Assembly: GCF_000711875.1 (NCBI RefSeq)
Contig: NZ_JONM01000001.1
Location: 99,934-163,933, forward strand
DNA length: 64,000 bases
DNA from: Andreprevotia chitinilytica DSM 18519
GTDB lineage: Bacteria > Pseudomonadota > Gammaproteobacteria > Burkholderiales > Chitinibacteraceae
Reading direction: 5' to 3'
The notes beneath the pieces are model-generated. The model was not told the origin of the DNA. It saw nothing but the letters and a program-made list of their open reading frames with translations, and ran no database searches. Below are positions 18,195 to 27,343 of the stretch, in pieces (within the stretch, counting starts at the first letter, position 1; each line of letters starts with the position of its first letter). The position numbers and the translations under genes were made by a program.

Positions 18195-19298
18195 CTAGCA
18201 TTGAGCGAGATTCTCTACGGCTACCAATCGCTCCCCTAAAAAATACAGTTGCCAAGCTACATCGCTATCCATGCTTCGGATGCTCAGGGTGTCGGTATAT
18301 TCTGTATAAGCCGAAACATCCTCTTCATTGTTTGATACTGGCCTAGTTGTTTGGTCTGATACCAAGTGCAAGGCGCTTAATCTGCTTGGACGGTTAACGA
18401 TGTATTCGTATTTGTTCAGTTTCTTTAAGTTGAGTGTGAGATCAGTCAACGTTGTTGTAGAGGTGATGTTGATCGAGTCAAGTTTGATTGTCATTTTCTC
18501 AGGGATGCCAATGATTGATTGTAGGGATGCCTTGTCATCTGATATTTCGATGATTGCGCTCGCATAAATCCGTTCGTAGGCATCATCACTCACAGGGGTG
18601 TTTACACATTCGACATGACTGCGTGTAGCTAATATTTTTCCAAATAGTTTGTCTGCTTGGTCTAAGGGCAGTGCAGAAGTATTGATGGCTAAAGGGTGTT
18701 TCAAGGCGACTGGTATTAGTATTTCAGACAGAGTGTTGTCATGAAATCCATAATGGATGAGCGGACGACCAACGTATTTGTCAATAATCTCTCCTTCAAT
18801 GATGCCATTTTTGATTCTAATGAGTTTTATTTGGGAGGCCTCATGTCGATCTTGCGTGCCAGCTGCAAAGTTTCCCACAAAATTGAAGCCTTGAGGTGAG
18901 CCAAGAAATATTGCATAAAAGAATGACTTTTTCCCGGGGTTATCTACGGTTGCGGGTACGAACGCATCAGCTAAACCATCATTGTTAATATCCCCGATTA
19001 TGATTTCATCAAGAGGGCCGGTTTTCATGATGTCAGGCGTTGGTTCTCCGATCTTTTTTTCTTCAGTGAATGGATTTTTTTGAATGCGTGATGGTGGAGT
19101 CTTTGGGACTTCAAATGGATAGTCAATAGCTTTTCCGCTATCAATGTCTGTTGTAAATATGACGTCTTTTTTCTTCTCAAATTCTTTGTGCGCAGTTGCT
19201 GCATCAAGGGCAATCTTCGCCTTGATGGTAGATGGTTGTGTCGAAGGTTGGCAGCCCGTAATCAATAGCACGAGCAATATTTTTGATATGCTATACAT
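18195..19298 (-). CDS. Lipoprotein of the T6SS island (paralogue 2)
   Basis: 367 residues from the ATG at 19298. A lipoprotein signal peptide with lipobox L-I-T-G-C puts it in the envelope. After a Lys-rich linker there is a short FG-GAP-like stretch (IIIGDINNDGLADAF), where Asp/Asn residues could hold Ca2+, followed by FFYAIFLGSPQGFNFVGNF. The same plan is seen in the next gene upstream (19352-20506): both have GDxDNDGxxDA, YAIF, FVxN and a C-terminal LYFLxERLVA-like ending. The base composition is visibly AT-richer than flanking genes. Function unknown; a candidate immunity protein for the adjacent cell-wall hydrolase, or cargo. Confidence 0.6.
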   Translation of the reverse strand: MYSISKILLVLLITGCQPSTQPSTIKAKIALDAATAHKEFEKKKDVIFTTDIDSGKAIDYPFEVPKTPPSRIQKNPFTEEKKIGEPTPDIMKTGPLDEIIIGDINNDGLADAFVPATVDNPGKKSFFYAIFLGSPQGFNFVGNFAAGTQDRHEASQIKLIRIKNGIIEGEIIDKYVGRPLIHYGFHDNTLSEILIPVALKHPLAINTSALPLDQADKLFGKILATRSHVECVNTPVSDDAYERIYASAIIEISDDKASLQSIIGIPEKMTIKLDSINITSTTTLTDLTLNLKKLNKYEYIVNRPSRLSALHLVSDQTTRPVSNNEEDVSAYTEYTDTLSIRSMDSDVAWQLYFLGERLVAVENLAQC

Positions 19299-19351
19299 TT
19301 TATGTTTTCTCTGATCTGTAATTTTGATCAAGAAGTGATGAGCGTTGATGT

Positions 19352-20506
19352 TTAACATGGAAGACGGCTTTGTATCGCGACTAGCCGCTCATCAAGAAAG
19401 TAAAGGAACCAATATCCATCTCTATCTAACGGCCGAATGAATAGCTCGTTTGTATAATTGGCTGAAGCAAGCTTTTCTTTTATGTTATAAGATAATTCTT
19501 CATTTTCCTCTTCATCGTCAGGAAAAAGATTTAGTTTCTCCAGCTTGCCCGAGTGCGTGTTGGAGAAATCAAATTTCTTGGACTTCTTCAATTCTTGCAA
19601 TAACGGTGTTAGTGTGGTTCCTGCTGTTATATTAATGAGGCCAAATTTCATCGTGAACTGTTTTGGAATACCAAGCATGGTATCTAGCTCAGCTTCGTTG
19701 CCTGATACTTCTACTTTTGCATTTTTGTAAATTTGCATGGCGGCTGGCCGATCATCGAACCGCCCGATGCATGCACTTAAGGTGATATCTGATTTCGCAA
19801 AAATTTTTCCAAAAATGGCATTGGCCCGTTTTGTTGTCAGTTCTTCTGTCGGCTCATCCACTTCTATGTATCCGTTGATAGCTAATGGCTGTGATATCTC
19901 AATTGGAACTGGAATTTCAACCAATGAATTTTTGTGAAGTACATACTGTACGGGTTGTTCACTACCATCCTGTGCGAAATAAATTCCATGTACGACACCA
20001 TTTTTTATGGTTTTTATTTCTGTGGAACTGTTGTTGTATTGTGAAAAGCCGGATGGCATATTTGCGACGAATTTCAAACCACTTTCTCCTCCACGGAAAA
20101 TCGCATAAAAACCAAAAGTCATCATGCCATCGTAGGGATCAATATAGTAATTGACTAGAGCGTCGGGCCAGCCGTCGTTATCAAGATCCCCGATGATGGG
20201 TTGCTTGTCAGAGAGTCTTATCGCGTCTGTTGTGATCTCGATTAGCTTTCCTGAGTCGCGATCAGGTGCGTCGCGAGTCAATTTTGCAGCTTCATATGGT
20301 GAAAATGTATGGCCATCGGGCTGTGTATAAGATGACATGAAAATAATGTTTTTGTTTTGATTGAATGCTTGAGTTGCATCTTGCGTATTTACTTTACGAT
20401 TCGTGATTGCGGACTCCTGGGCTACTTGCACGTTATTTGTCGGGGCCAGTTGTGGTTTGCATGCAACCAAGAGTAGGGTAATAGAGATTAAATGTATATT
20501 TTTCAT
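19352..20506 (-). CDS. Lipoprotein of the T6SS island (paralogue 1)
   Basis: 384 residues from the ATG at 20506. The signal peptide ends in a lipobox (LLLVAC). It shares its layout with the gene at 18195-19298: an FNQNKNIIFMSS-like segment, then IIGDLDNDGWPDALVNYY (FG-GAP/EF-hand-like Ca2+ loop), FYAIFRGGESGLKFVANMPSG, and a C-terminal LDRDGYWFLYFLDERLVAIQS. The two are diverged tandem duplicates. AT-rich. The predicted location is the outer-membrane inner leaflet or periplasm, where immunity proteins against peptidoglycan hydrolases act; that role is inference. Confidence 0.6.
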   Translation of the reverse strand: MKNIHLISITLLLVACKPQLAPTNNVQVAQESAITNRKVNTQDATQAFNQNKNIIFMSSYTQPDGHTFSPYEAAKLTRDAPDRDSGKLIEITTDAIRLSDKQPIIGDLDNDGWPDALVNYYIDPYDGMMTFGFYAIFRGGESGLKFVANMPSGFSQYNNSSTEIKTIKNGVVHGIYFAQDGSEQPVQYVLHKNSLVEIPVPIEISQPLAINGYIEVDEPTEELTTKRANAIFGKIFAKSDITLSACIGRFDDRPAAMQIYKNAKVEVSGNEAELDTMLGIPKQFTMKFGLINITAGTTLTPLLQELKKSKKFDFSNTHSGKLEKLNLFPDDEEENEELSYNIKEKLASANYTNELFIRPLDRDGYWFLYFLDERLVAIQSRLPC

Positions 20507-20591
20507 GGAATTTCTATGGGTTCTATTTAAATTGAGGGCGTAATTTTCTTCCGGAAAAGGAGGTTGCACAGCTTTGGAAGGTGATATGTAA

Positions 20592-21467
20592 TCATGTTGT
20601 GGTCATTTTTTTTGTGACGTCGTTTTTTTGAGCCGGTTTCCCAGTGAGTGGCTCCACGGTATTAGTGTTCGGGCAGATTGATCCTTTTTCGGAGTTGTCC
20701 TCTCCATCTTCTCCTGATTTCCACTGGCAGGGTTGGCCAGGTTTTAATAATCCTTTGACTTTGAAATAAATTGTATCCTTGAGGTGAGGGTAGTAGACCG
20801 AATATATTCCATTCTTGTAACTGGCCACTGGGTCGTTGTCCCTCATTTCTTGAAATTCATTGCCACCATTGATTAAATATAACTGCACGAGAGTGTGATG
20901 TTTTCTGTCGTAGAGTAGCCATTTGTATTGAAGATCTTCTCGATTGTCATTTAGGCAGTTGTCGAATATCTGAATCCATTCGGGTGTGCTTTTCTTGATT
21001 TCAAATTTTGATTCTTTGCATCCATCAACAAATCCTTCAGCAAAGCCATAGGTGTTGCCGCCTTCTATCACTTTAAGTTCGCGTACTATGGTGGGCTTGC
21101 CTTGCCATGTGCTGGCTGTTGCATCCATTCGCATCCGGGTATTGGTGGATTTTTCTACCAATACATCTTCGGTGCCGATGTATCCGGTGCGGTCGCGTTG
21201 GTTGTCTGGCAGTTTGGCTTGATCTTCCGCACGTTTTTTCTTGAATGCTTCGAACTCTTCGTCAATCTGTTGCTGTCGAGCCTCGATCATTTCTTCGCCA
21301 TGCTCAGTAATATTTTCACCAATAGCACTGGCGGATAAAGATGATCTGATGCCGCTAGCCGTTGACGGATTCTGCGTTCTTTCATAGACCGTTGTAGTCT
21401 TAGCTGATTCTGGCGGTTGGCAAGCCGTGGTTAATATGCAGAGTGATATTAAAAAAATAGTGCGCAT
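20592..21467 (-). CDS. Lipoprotein of the T6SS island, unrelated to the pair downstream
   Basis: 291 residues with a lipobox signal (MRTIFLISLCILTTAC). The mature part begins with a Ser/Thr-rich linker and a charged helix (EEMIEARQQQIDEEFEAFKKKRAEDQ, likely coiled coil), then a beta-rich globular region with several Cys. It lies 15 nt downstream of the LysM-transglycosylase-M23 gene and is therefore the best-placed immunity candidate. No family was recognised. AT-rich compared with vgrG. Confidence 0.6.
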   Translation of the reverse strand: MRTIFLISLCILTTACQPPESAKTTTVYERTQNPSTASGIRSSLSASAIGENITEHGEEMIEARQQQIDEEFEAFKKKRAEDQAKLPDNQRDRTGYIGTEDVLVEKSTNTRMRMDATASTWQGKPTIVRELKVIEGGNTYGFAEGFVDGCKESKFEIKKSTPEWIQIFDNCLNDNREDLQYKWLLYDRKHHTLVQLYLINGGNEFQEMRDNDPVASYKNGIYSVYYPHLKDTIYFKVKGLLKPGQPCQWKSGEDGEDNSEKGSICPNTNTVEPLTGKPAQKNDVTKKMTTT

Positions 21468-21482
21468 TAAGGTGATTCCTAG

Positions 21483-23915
21483 TCAGGTTTTTTTTGAAGT
21501 AGGCTGAAGCATCTTTTTGTTGATTGCAGCCCAATATTGATTGCGGGCTTTTCTAGCCTGCTCAACTTGCTGTTGATATTGGGGATAGATGAGAAGGAAA
21601 GGTAATGGATCGACTCGGCCATCTAAGCCCCGAGATACGCCTTTCCTGAAGCGCACTTCGAAATGGAGATGGGCGCCCAAGTTCACTGTGTTCATCCGAT
21701 GGGCGTTGCCACTGCAGCCGGTCGCTCCTATCAAATCCCCTGCGGAGACTGCATTTTTATTTCGATCTGAAGTAACGTCGATACGGCTGAGGTGAGCGTA
21801 GAAAAAGTACAGAATGGTGTCATGAGGTCGTTGGCTGAGGTAATAGGCCCGCTGTGTTGCGGGCAGATCGTTGACATTTACTTGTAGTAAAACGTTGGCG
21901 CCAAAGCTTTTGGCGCTCTTGGAGGTAAACCTTTTATCAACAGCGACAATTAATCCGGGCGCGACCGCGTATACCGGCGTGCCGATGGCGGAGGCTAAGT
22001 CGATGCCTTGGTGCGCTTTCGGTTGTTGCTCTTCGTCTGTGCGTACATTGTCGCCGTAACAGGCCCCGATAATTCCGGCTAGCTTGGCGGTTCTGAGCAC
22101 GTTGCAGTCGAGTGGGTCGCGCCACTGTTTATTGTTTTTTGCCACATCCGACGTGGTTGTTGGCGGCGACGAAACTGTACTTGTCTGTGTATTTTGTGCC
22201 TGAGGGCGGGCTGTTGGCTTTGCTTTTGGGCTGGAGTTAGCTGCGCCCTTTGGTGCCATGAGCTGCACCGCTTGTTTAGCCTGCTTGGTTTTCTCTTTCT
22301 CTGCTGCCTTGGCGGCTTCCGCATCCCGGCGTGCGCGCATTCCAGGCGGCATTGCCGGGGCAGGGCCACCACCAAATGCAATGGCGATGTCGCTCATGTT
22401 GCGCGGTGGTGAGATCTGTTCGGGCTTGACGGCGAAGTGGGTGACATCGACCTTGCGATCAACGAGGTCTACATATAGCCAGAACAGATAGGCTTTTACT
22501 GCGCTGTTGTCGAAGTCCGCGAAATATTGATTGGCCTTCGTGTTTACCTGATCTATTAGTCGCGCTCTCGCTGCTGCATCTGTATCAGTCCCCCGCAACG
22601 CCCGGAGTGCGCCCGCAAATCCCTCGTGATGAGCCAAATAAATTACCTTGGCTTTATCCGATGGAGTGAGCTTGTCTACGGGGAATCCATTTTTCTGCAA
22701 CAGCCGTAGGTTATGTGCCCCATATGCAGCGGCAGCTTCAATAGCGATTTCGGCATTGTTGCGCCATTCCAGAATTTCACGGCAATTGGAGATGACCTCC
22801 TCGGCTTCTCGGGTGATCGGATTGCCTTTCTTGTCCTTTCCGGCAGTGTTGCGGCAGCCATACAGCCTGCCCTTCTTGGCGATAAACCGGTGGTACTGCG
22901 AGTACGTTTTGCACAAGGTTGTGTTTACTGCTGAGCCTTTGATGGCACAGACATCGAACCATGCCGCTTCGATGAATTGACCCAAACCTCTTGCTTTTGT
23001 GTTTGGGTTTACCTCTTTGGGATTCCATTCGCGGTCATGTTTTTCTGCCCCCACTTCCGCATCAATCACCGCAGCCAATGCTTGTGGGGTGAATCCATAT
23101 TTCCTGGCTGAATCCAGAATGAATTGGCCGAATTTTTCGTTTATTGGGTGCAGCTTGAGGTTTTCTTTGGCGAAGCCGGGCGCGGCGATGTGGGTCGGTG
23201 CGCCACCTTCGGTGCGGGTGAGGATTTCTATGGGCTTTGCTGGTTCTGGTTTGCGTTCTGGCGGCAGGGTTGGCGCACGCTGCTGCGCCGCTGGCATGGC
23301 TGCAGCTGTGGGGGCCGGCTTGGCTGTGGGCATGCTGGCAGTGGTGGGTGGTTTTTGAGCCGGAGGCGGTGGAACGTCTTTGCGGGGCTGCAAGATGAGC
23401 GGTTTGCTGTCTTGCTTGAGCTGTTCCCGCACCTGTTGCGTCGTTGTCCGCTCGCTGCGTTCTTTGGGCGCGGTGGTGCCTTCCATCACCATCTTGCGCG
23501 AGGTGAGGGTGAGGGTTTTACGGCCGAGCGGCAGGGTGGGGTGGTTGGCGATGACGGTGTAGCTGCCGTCGCGCTCGCGGTAATGCACCTTCAGGCCATA
23601 GGAGCGGTCGTGGACGGGCAGGATTGGAGTTTTGCCGTCGCCGTCGGTGGTGTGCTCGCGGCTCTTGTTGTCGAATTCGAGTTTGAGCGTGGCCTTGGCG
23701 AGGGGGCGGTAGGCGAGGTCGAGCAGGCGGATGGTGAGTTCGGTATCCGGCTCTTCACCGTTTTCCGGTAGCGTGAGCTGTTGGCCGATGGTGAGCCGGT
23801 TGGCTTGTTCACCGCGCAAGCCATTTAGACGGGCGAGCAGGTGGATATCGGTGTTGAAGTGACGGCTGATGCCCCAGAGGGTGTCGCCTTTTTGTACGGT
23901 GTACGTTTGGGTCAT
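21483..23915 (-). CDS. LysM, transglycosylase-like and M23 peptidase protein: probable T6SS peptidoglycan effector
   Basis: 810 residues from the ATG at 23915; upstream in-frame codons overlap vgrG. Order: LysM (4-50, YTVQKGDTLWGISRHF), a small beta domain (58-140), a Pro-rich linker (180-230), a lysozyme/SLT-like domain with candidate catalytic Glu287 in IDAEVG followed by KARGLGQF, a second Ala/Pro linker, and a C-terminal M23 metallopeptidase with HxxxD at 635-639 and HLH at 749-751, the complete zinc ligand set. There is no signal peptide, so export would be through the T6SS. It starts 53 nt after vgrG. The protein could cleave both glycan and peptide bonds of the wall. Confidence 0.75.
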   Translation of the reverse strand: MTQTYTVQKGDTLWGISRHFNTDIHLLARLNGLRGEQANRLTIGQQLTLPENGEEPDTELTIRLLDLAYRPLAKATLKLEFDNKSREHTTDGDGKTPILPVHDRSYGLKVHYRERDGSYTVIANHPTLPLGRKTLTLTSRKMVMEGTTAPKERSERTTTQQVREQLKQDSKPLILQPRKDVPPPPAQKPPTTASMPTAKPAPTAAAMPAAQQRAPTLPPERKPEPAKPIEILTRTEGGAPTHIAAPGFAKENLKLHPINEKFGQFILDSARKYGFTPQALAAVIDAEVGAEKHDREWNPKEVNPNTKARGLGQFIEAAWFDVCAIKGSAVNTTLCKTYSQYHRFIAKKGRLYGCRNTAGKDKKGNPITREAEEVISNCREILEWRNNAEIAIEAAAAYGAHNLRLLQKNGFPVDKLTPSDKAKVIYLAHHEGFAGALRALRGTDTDAAARARLIDQVNTKANQYFADFDNSAVKAYLFWLYVDLVDRKVDVTHFAVKPEQISPPRNMSDIAIAFGGGPAPAMPPGMRARRDAEAAKAAEKEKTKQAKQAVQLMAPKGAANSSPKAKPTARPQAQNTQTSTVSSPPTTTSDVAKNNKQWRDPLDCNVLRTAKLAGIIGACYGDNVRTDEEQQPKAHQGIDLASAIGTPVYAVAPGLIVAVDKRFTSKSAKSFGANVLLQVNVNDLPATQRAYYLSQRPHDTILYFFYAHLSRIDVTSDRNKNAVSAGDLIGATGCSGNAHRMNTVNLGAHLHFEVRFRKGVSRGLDGRVDPLPFLLIYPQYQQQVEQARKARNQYWAAINKKMLQPTSKKT

Positions 23916-23967
23916 GATGTGACTTCCCGAGTTGATGGCCGTGTTGGTGGCTGCGCACCTGTGCGGC

Positions 23968-26900
23968 TCAGGTCTTTTCCGGTTTCGGTGGGTCGGGCAC
24001 GAATGGCGGTGTGGCGCCGGCTGCGGGTGTCGCGGGCTTTGGTAGCGCGTCGCGGGCGCCGCGCAGGGCGCTGTCGCGTAGATCGCCCATGCGGGTATCG
24101 GTGGTCTTGTCGGCAGCGGCGTTGAGTGCGCCATCCAATGCACGGGCTCCCGCGTTGCTCAGCGTGCCGCTAGCGCTCTGGTCGTTTTCGTCGATTTCTG
24201 GGCGGGGGATTGCGGAGATGCCACCGCGGATGCCGTCACGCAACGCACTGTTTCGCAGATCACTGAAGCGGGTATCGGTGCCTTTGTCGGTGGCCGCGCC
24301 AAGGGCGCCGTCCAGTGCATGCGCACCGGCTTTGCTCAGGATGCCGCTGGCGCTCTGGTCGGCTTCGTCGACTTCCGGGCGCGGGATGGCGGAAATCCCG
24401 CCACGAATGCCGCCGCGGATCAGGTCGCCGGCGGTGACATTCGGGCCGTGCCAGAGTACGGCCTCTGCAACGCCATGCAGGGCGGCGCTGCCGATGTCGG
24501 CCAAGGTGTCGAGGAAGGCCAGCGGGTCGACATCTTCCGGTTCGCCGTCCATGCGCTCGTCACTGATGCCTGGATCGTAGGGTTCTTCGTCCTCGTCTTC
24601 AGGCTCCTCGGTATCGCCAAAGAGGCCGCTCCAGCCGTCGAAGCCGAGTTCGACGATGTATTTCTCCAGTGAGCCGGTTTCGAACAGGGGCGTTTGCCCC
24701 TTGCGGTCGGTTTTTTCGCTCCAGATTTTCTTGCCATCTTCCAGCCCGTAAACAGTGGCGGCTGCGCCGGCGAGCAGGATGCCATCCAGCCCCATCAAGC
24801 CGAATTTGCGTGCGTGCGGCCCCGATTTGGGGAGCTCGGGAATCGGCGGCAGCGCTTGGGCTGGCCCTTGTTTTTGCCAACTGGCGGACTTGTTGAGAAT
24901 GCCGCCGGGGCAGGCGATCTCGATGTTGCCATCCTTGAGCTTGATGTAGGCGCCACCAGCTGAGAGGGTGATTTCCTTGGGGGCGGTGATGCTGATCTTG
25001 CCGTCGCTGCTGATGAGGGTGAGGTCTTGTTCGGCGATGAGGTCCATGGCATCGCTTTGCGCCTGCATCTCGACCTTGCCTTTGCCGGCGAACAATTTCA
25101 TGCCTTGCTGCTGGGCATAAAGCGATACGCCCTTGCCGGCCGCGAGCGTGGTTTGGCCGACGCTCCCCAGATCGATGTTGCCGCCAGCCGTGGCGATGAG
25201 GTTGTCCCCGGCTGAGAGTTGCATCTGCTGGTCGCTGGTCATGGCGACGCCGGCCGGGGCGTGCATCAGTAGCACGGCTTGCTGGAGGTTTTGCAGGCGA
25301 GCTTCCAGCAGGTCTTTTTGCTTGTTGATGTCGGCGGCGAAGGCTTGGGCGAATTGGGCGGCATCGGCTAACGCTTGCATTTGTTCCAGCGCGCGTTGCA
25401 GGTGGGTGGTGACTTCCGCCATGTCCAGCTGCTTGCCACCTGCCTTTGCTTGGGCATCCGTGCTGATCAAGATGCCTTTCCCGGCCCGAATTGCCCCCCA
25501 TTCATCCGTGCGCAACTCAAACCCCGCGCCACGTTGTTGCCGCGTCTGGTCAACCAGATGGCCGAGGTTGAGCTGGCTTTTGCCGTATTCGGTGGCGAGT
25601 TTGATGTGTTGCTTGCCGTTTTCGTCTTCCAGTCGCAGCTTGTTGTTGGCCGGGGTGCGGATGATGTTGCGGGTGTGGTTATGGTTGGTGACGTGATCCG
25701 GGTGGCGGCTGTCGTGCAGCGCGTGGGCGATGTAGGGGCGGTCGATGTCGCCGTTCTGGAACGCGATCTGGACTTCGGTGCCGTCGATCAGTGGGAAATG
25801 CAGGCCGTAGGTGTCGCCAGCGTAGGGCTTGGCAAGGCGAACCGGGCGGCTACTGCCGGCGGCGGGCCAGTCGCTTTGGTCGAAATTGAACGTGACGCGA
25901 TAGCGGCCGTGTTCGTCGAGGAAGGCGTATTGATAGCGGTTGGGGCTGGTGACGCGAGCGGGAATGGTGCCGGCGATCTTGGGCTTTGGCGTTTCGACAG
26001 GCAGTCGGTAAACGCGGTCGGCCGGGATGGCGGTGAAATGGTTGACGTAGGCTTGGCCGCGCGATGCGGTGTGCTCGATGGCGACGATCAGCCAGCCGTG
26101 TTCGGCAATCTGTTCAGACAGGGCATCGGCTGAGTCGGTGTGGAATACGTGGCCGGGGGCAAAGGTGACGACGTTGCCGTCACCGGTCGCGACGACTTGC
26201 TGGGCATGCCCGGCCTCGAAACGCAGGCGGGTGGCGGTTTGGCTTTCAGTTGGAGTCTTGGGGTGGTCGCCCCAAAGGTATTGCTGGCCGACATGGCCGG
26301 GACGGTCGGATGACGCTGCCGTTTCACTCAAGAGCGGCTGGCTGGCGGTGCGGTAGTTGTAATCCTGCTGCTGGATGCAGGCTGGCGCGGGTTGGGTATG
26401 AACCTGCAAGGCGTGCAGCGCTTCGGTCTGTTCGGGGCTTTCCAGCCCGGCGGTAGCTCGTAGCGGAACGGCTGTCTTGATGCGGGTGTAGTGCGTGAGG
26501 TCGTTGCCGAAGTGGACGACGTCACGGTCGTCTTGCTGGGTGAAGCCGAACCAGATGCCGGCGGTTTCGCACAGGCGGCGGATGAAGGTCAGGCCGCTTT
26601 CGCGGTATTGGGTGATGTGCTCCTGCACCGGGAAATCCCCCGTGAGCTGGAACACGAAATCTGCGCCGCTCAAGCCGCCTTGCTCGCGCAATACCTGTTC
26701 GATGACGCCCGGCAGCGACTGGTTTTGCCATAGGCGGGTGTCGATGTGATTGGCGAGCCGCGCAAGGCGCGGTTCGATCACGACACGGTAGGTGGTTTCA
26801 TCCGCAGAGCTGCTCACCCGATCGAAGCCGCGTACTACGCCGTGCCATTGCCGCAGAGCCTGAACGGGTGGGAATTGGGCATCGATCGTGGCGATGCCGG

Positions 26901-27093
26901 TGAGCGCTGTAGCGGGGCGGATCGAGAACGCGGCGGGTTGATCGAGCAGCGCCAGCAAGGGCAGGGCGGCATTCGGGCTGGTGAGGTGAATGGTGATGCT
27001 GTACGGCTGGCCGAGGGCCTCGGTGCCGGCAAACGATTGGACGGAGAGTGGCGCAGTGCAGCGGGGGAGGTCGAGGAAGTAACGCTGCTGCAC
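23968..27093 (-). CDS. vgrG: VgrG spike protein (TssI) with extended repeat-bearing C terminus
   Basis: 1041 residues from a GTG start at 27093 with a GGAG site 7 nt upstream. The N-terminal gp27-like region (to about residue 370) and gp5-like OB fold (RYRVTFNFDQSDWPAAGSSRPVRLAKPYAG) are followed by the DUF2345 beta-helix extension with TAGGNIDLG and AGKGVSLYAQQ. After it come a transthyretin-like segment (DGILLAGAAATVYGLEDGKKIW), an acidic linker (GDTEEPEDEDEEPYD) and two 59-residue tandem repeats (894-1011) with a Pro-rich tail. VgrG trimers form the T6SS puncturing spike. The tail probably docks or carries cargo. Confidence 0.95.
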   Translation of the reverse strand: MQQRYFLDLPRCTAPLSVQSFAGTEALGQPYSITIHLTSPNAALPLLALLDQPAAFSIRPATALTGIATIDAQFPPVQALRQWHGVVRGFDRVSSSADETTYRVVIEPRLARLANHIDTRLWQNQSLPGVIEQVLREQGGLSGADFVFQLTGDFPVQEHITQYRESGLTFIRRLCETAGIWFGFTQQDDRDVVHFGNDLTHYTRIKTAVPLRATAGLESPEQTEALHALQVHTQPAPACIQQQDYNYRTASQPLLSETAASSDRPGHVGQQYLWGDHPKTPTESQTATRLRFEAGHAQQVVATGDGNVVTFAPGHVFHTDSADALSEQIAEHGWLIVAIEHTASRGQAYVNHFTAIPADRVYRLPVETPKPKIAGTIPARVTSPNRYQYAFLDEHGRYRVTFNFDQSDWPAAGSSRPVRLAKPYAGDTYGLHFPLIDGTEVQIAFQNGDIDRPYIAHALHDSRHPDHVTNHNHTRNIIRTPANNKLRLEDENGKQHIKLATEYGKSQLNLGHLVDQTRQQRGAGFELRTDEWGAIRAGKGILISTDAQAKAGGKQLDMAEVTTHLQRALEQMQALADAAQFAQAFAADINKQKDLLEARLQNLQQAVLLMHAPAGVAMTSDQQMQLSAGDNLIATAGGNIDLGSVGQTTLAAGKGVSLYAQQQGMKLFAGKGKVEMQAQSDAMDLIAEQDLTLISSDGKISITAPKEITLSAGGAYIKLKDGNIEIACPGGILNKSASWQKQGPAQALPPIPELPKSGPHARKFGLMGLDGILLAGAAATVYGLEDGKKIWSEKTDRKGQTPLFETGSLEKYIVELGFDGWSGLFGDTEEPEDEDEEPYDPGISDERMDGEPEDVDPLAFLDTLADIGSAALHGVAEAVLWHGPNVTAGDLIRGGIRGGISAIPRPEVDEADQSASGILSKAGAHALDGALGAATDKGTDTRFSDLRNSALRDGIRGGISAIPRPEIDENDQSASGTLSNAGARALDGALNAAADKTTDTRMGDLRDSALRGARDALPKPATPAAGATPPFVPDPPKPEKT
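24061..24414 (-). repeat. Two 177-bp in-frame tandem repeats in vgrG
   Basis: Repeat 1 spans 24238-24414 and repeat 2 spans 24061-24237, each encoding 59 residues. Both carry GIRGGISAIPRPE, then DQSASG, AGA-ALDGAL, DTR and DLR-SALR. A third unit starts with ARDALPKP and stops. The Gly/Ala pattern suggests amphipathic or glycine-zipper helices. Confidence 0.85.
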
Positions 27094-27343
27094 GATCAGG
27101 CTCCGAACGATGGCTACGTGAAAATTGCAGCAATCTTAGGAGACGGTTACATGCGGAAAAAATGGAAATAGTTGGGTGCCGTCTGGTGTGAAAAACAAGA
27201 AAATTCTTATTGAAATCAAGGATGTTTCTGAGTCGGGCTGATGCAGCAAAGTGCCGTTTCGGCGAAAGGGCGATGCCGCTGCACGCGGCAAATCAGGGTG
27301 GCACGGTATAATCCCGGTTCGAGATGCCGGGAGTTGCCGCGAA
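27094..27343. other. Divergent intergenic region upstream of vgrG and the 27344 gene
   Basis: 250 nt between a leftward GTG start and a rightward ATG. TATAAT at 27307-27312 is a good -10 for the rightward gene (start about 27319), although no clear -35 is seen. The AT-richer left part (27120-27240) probably holds the T6SS operon promoter; no known operator is recognised. Confidence 0.45.
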
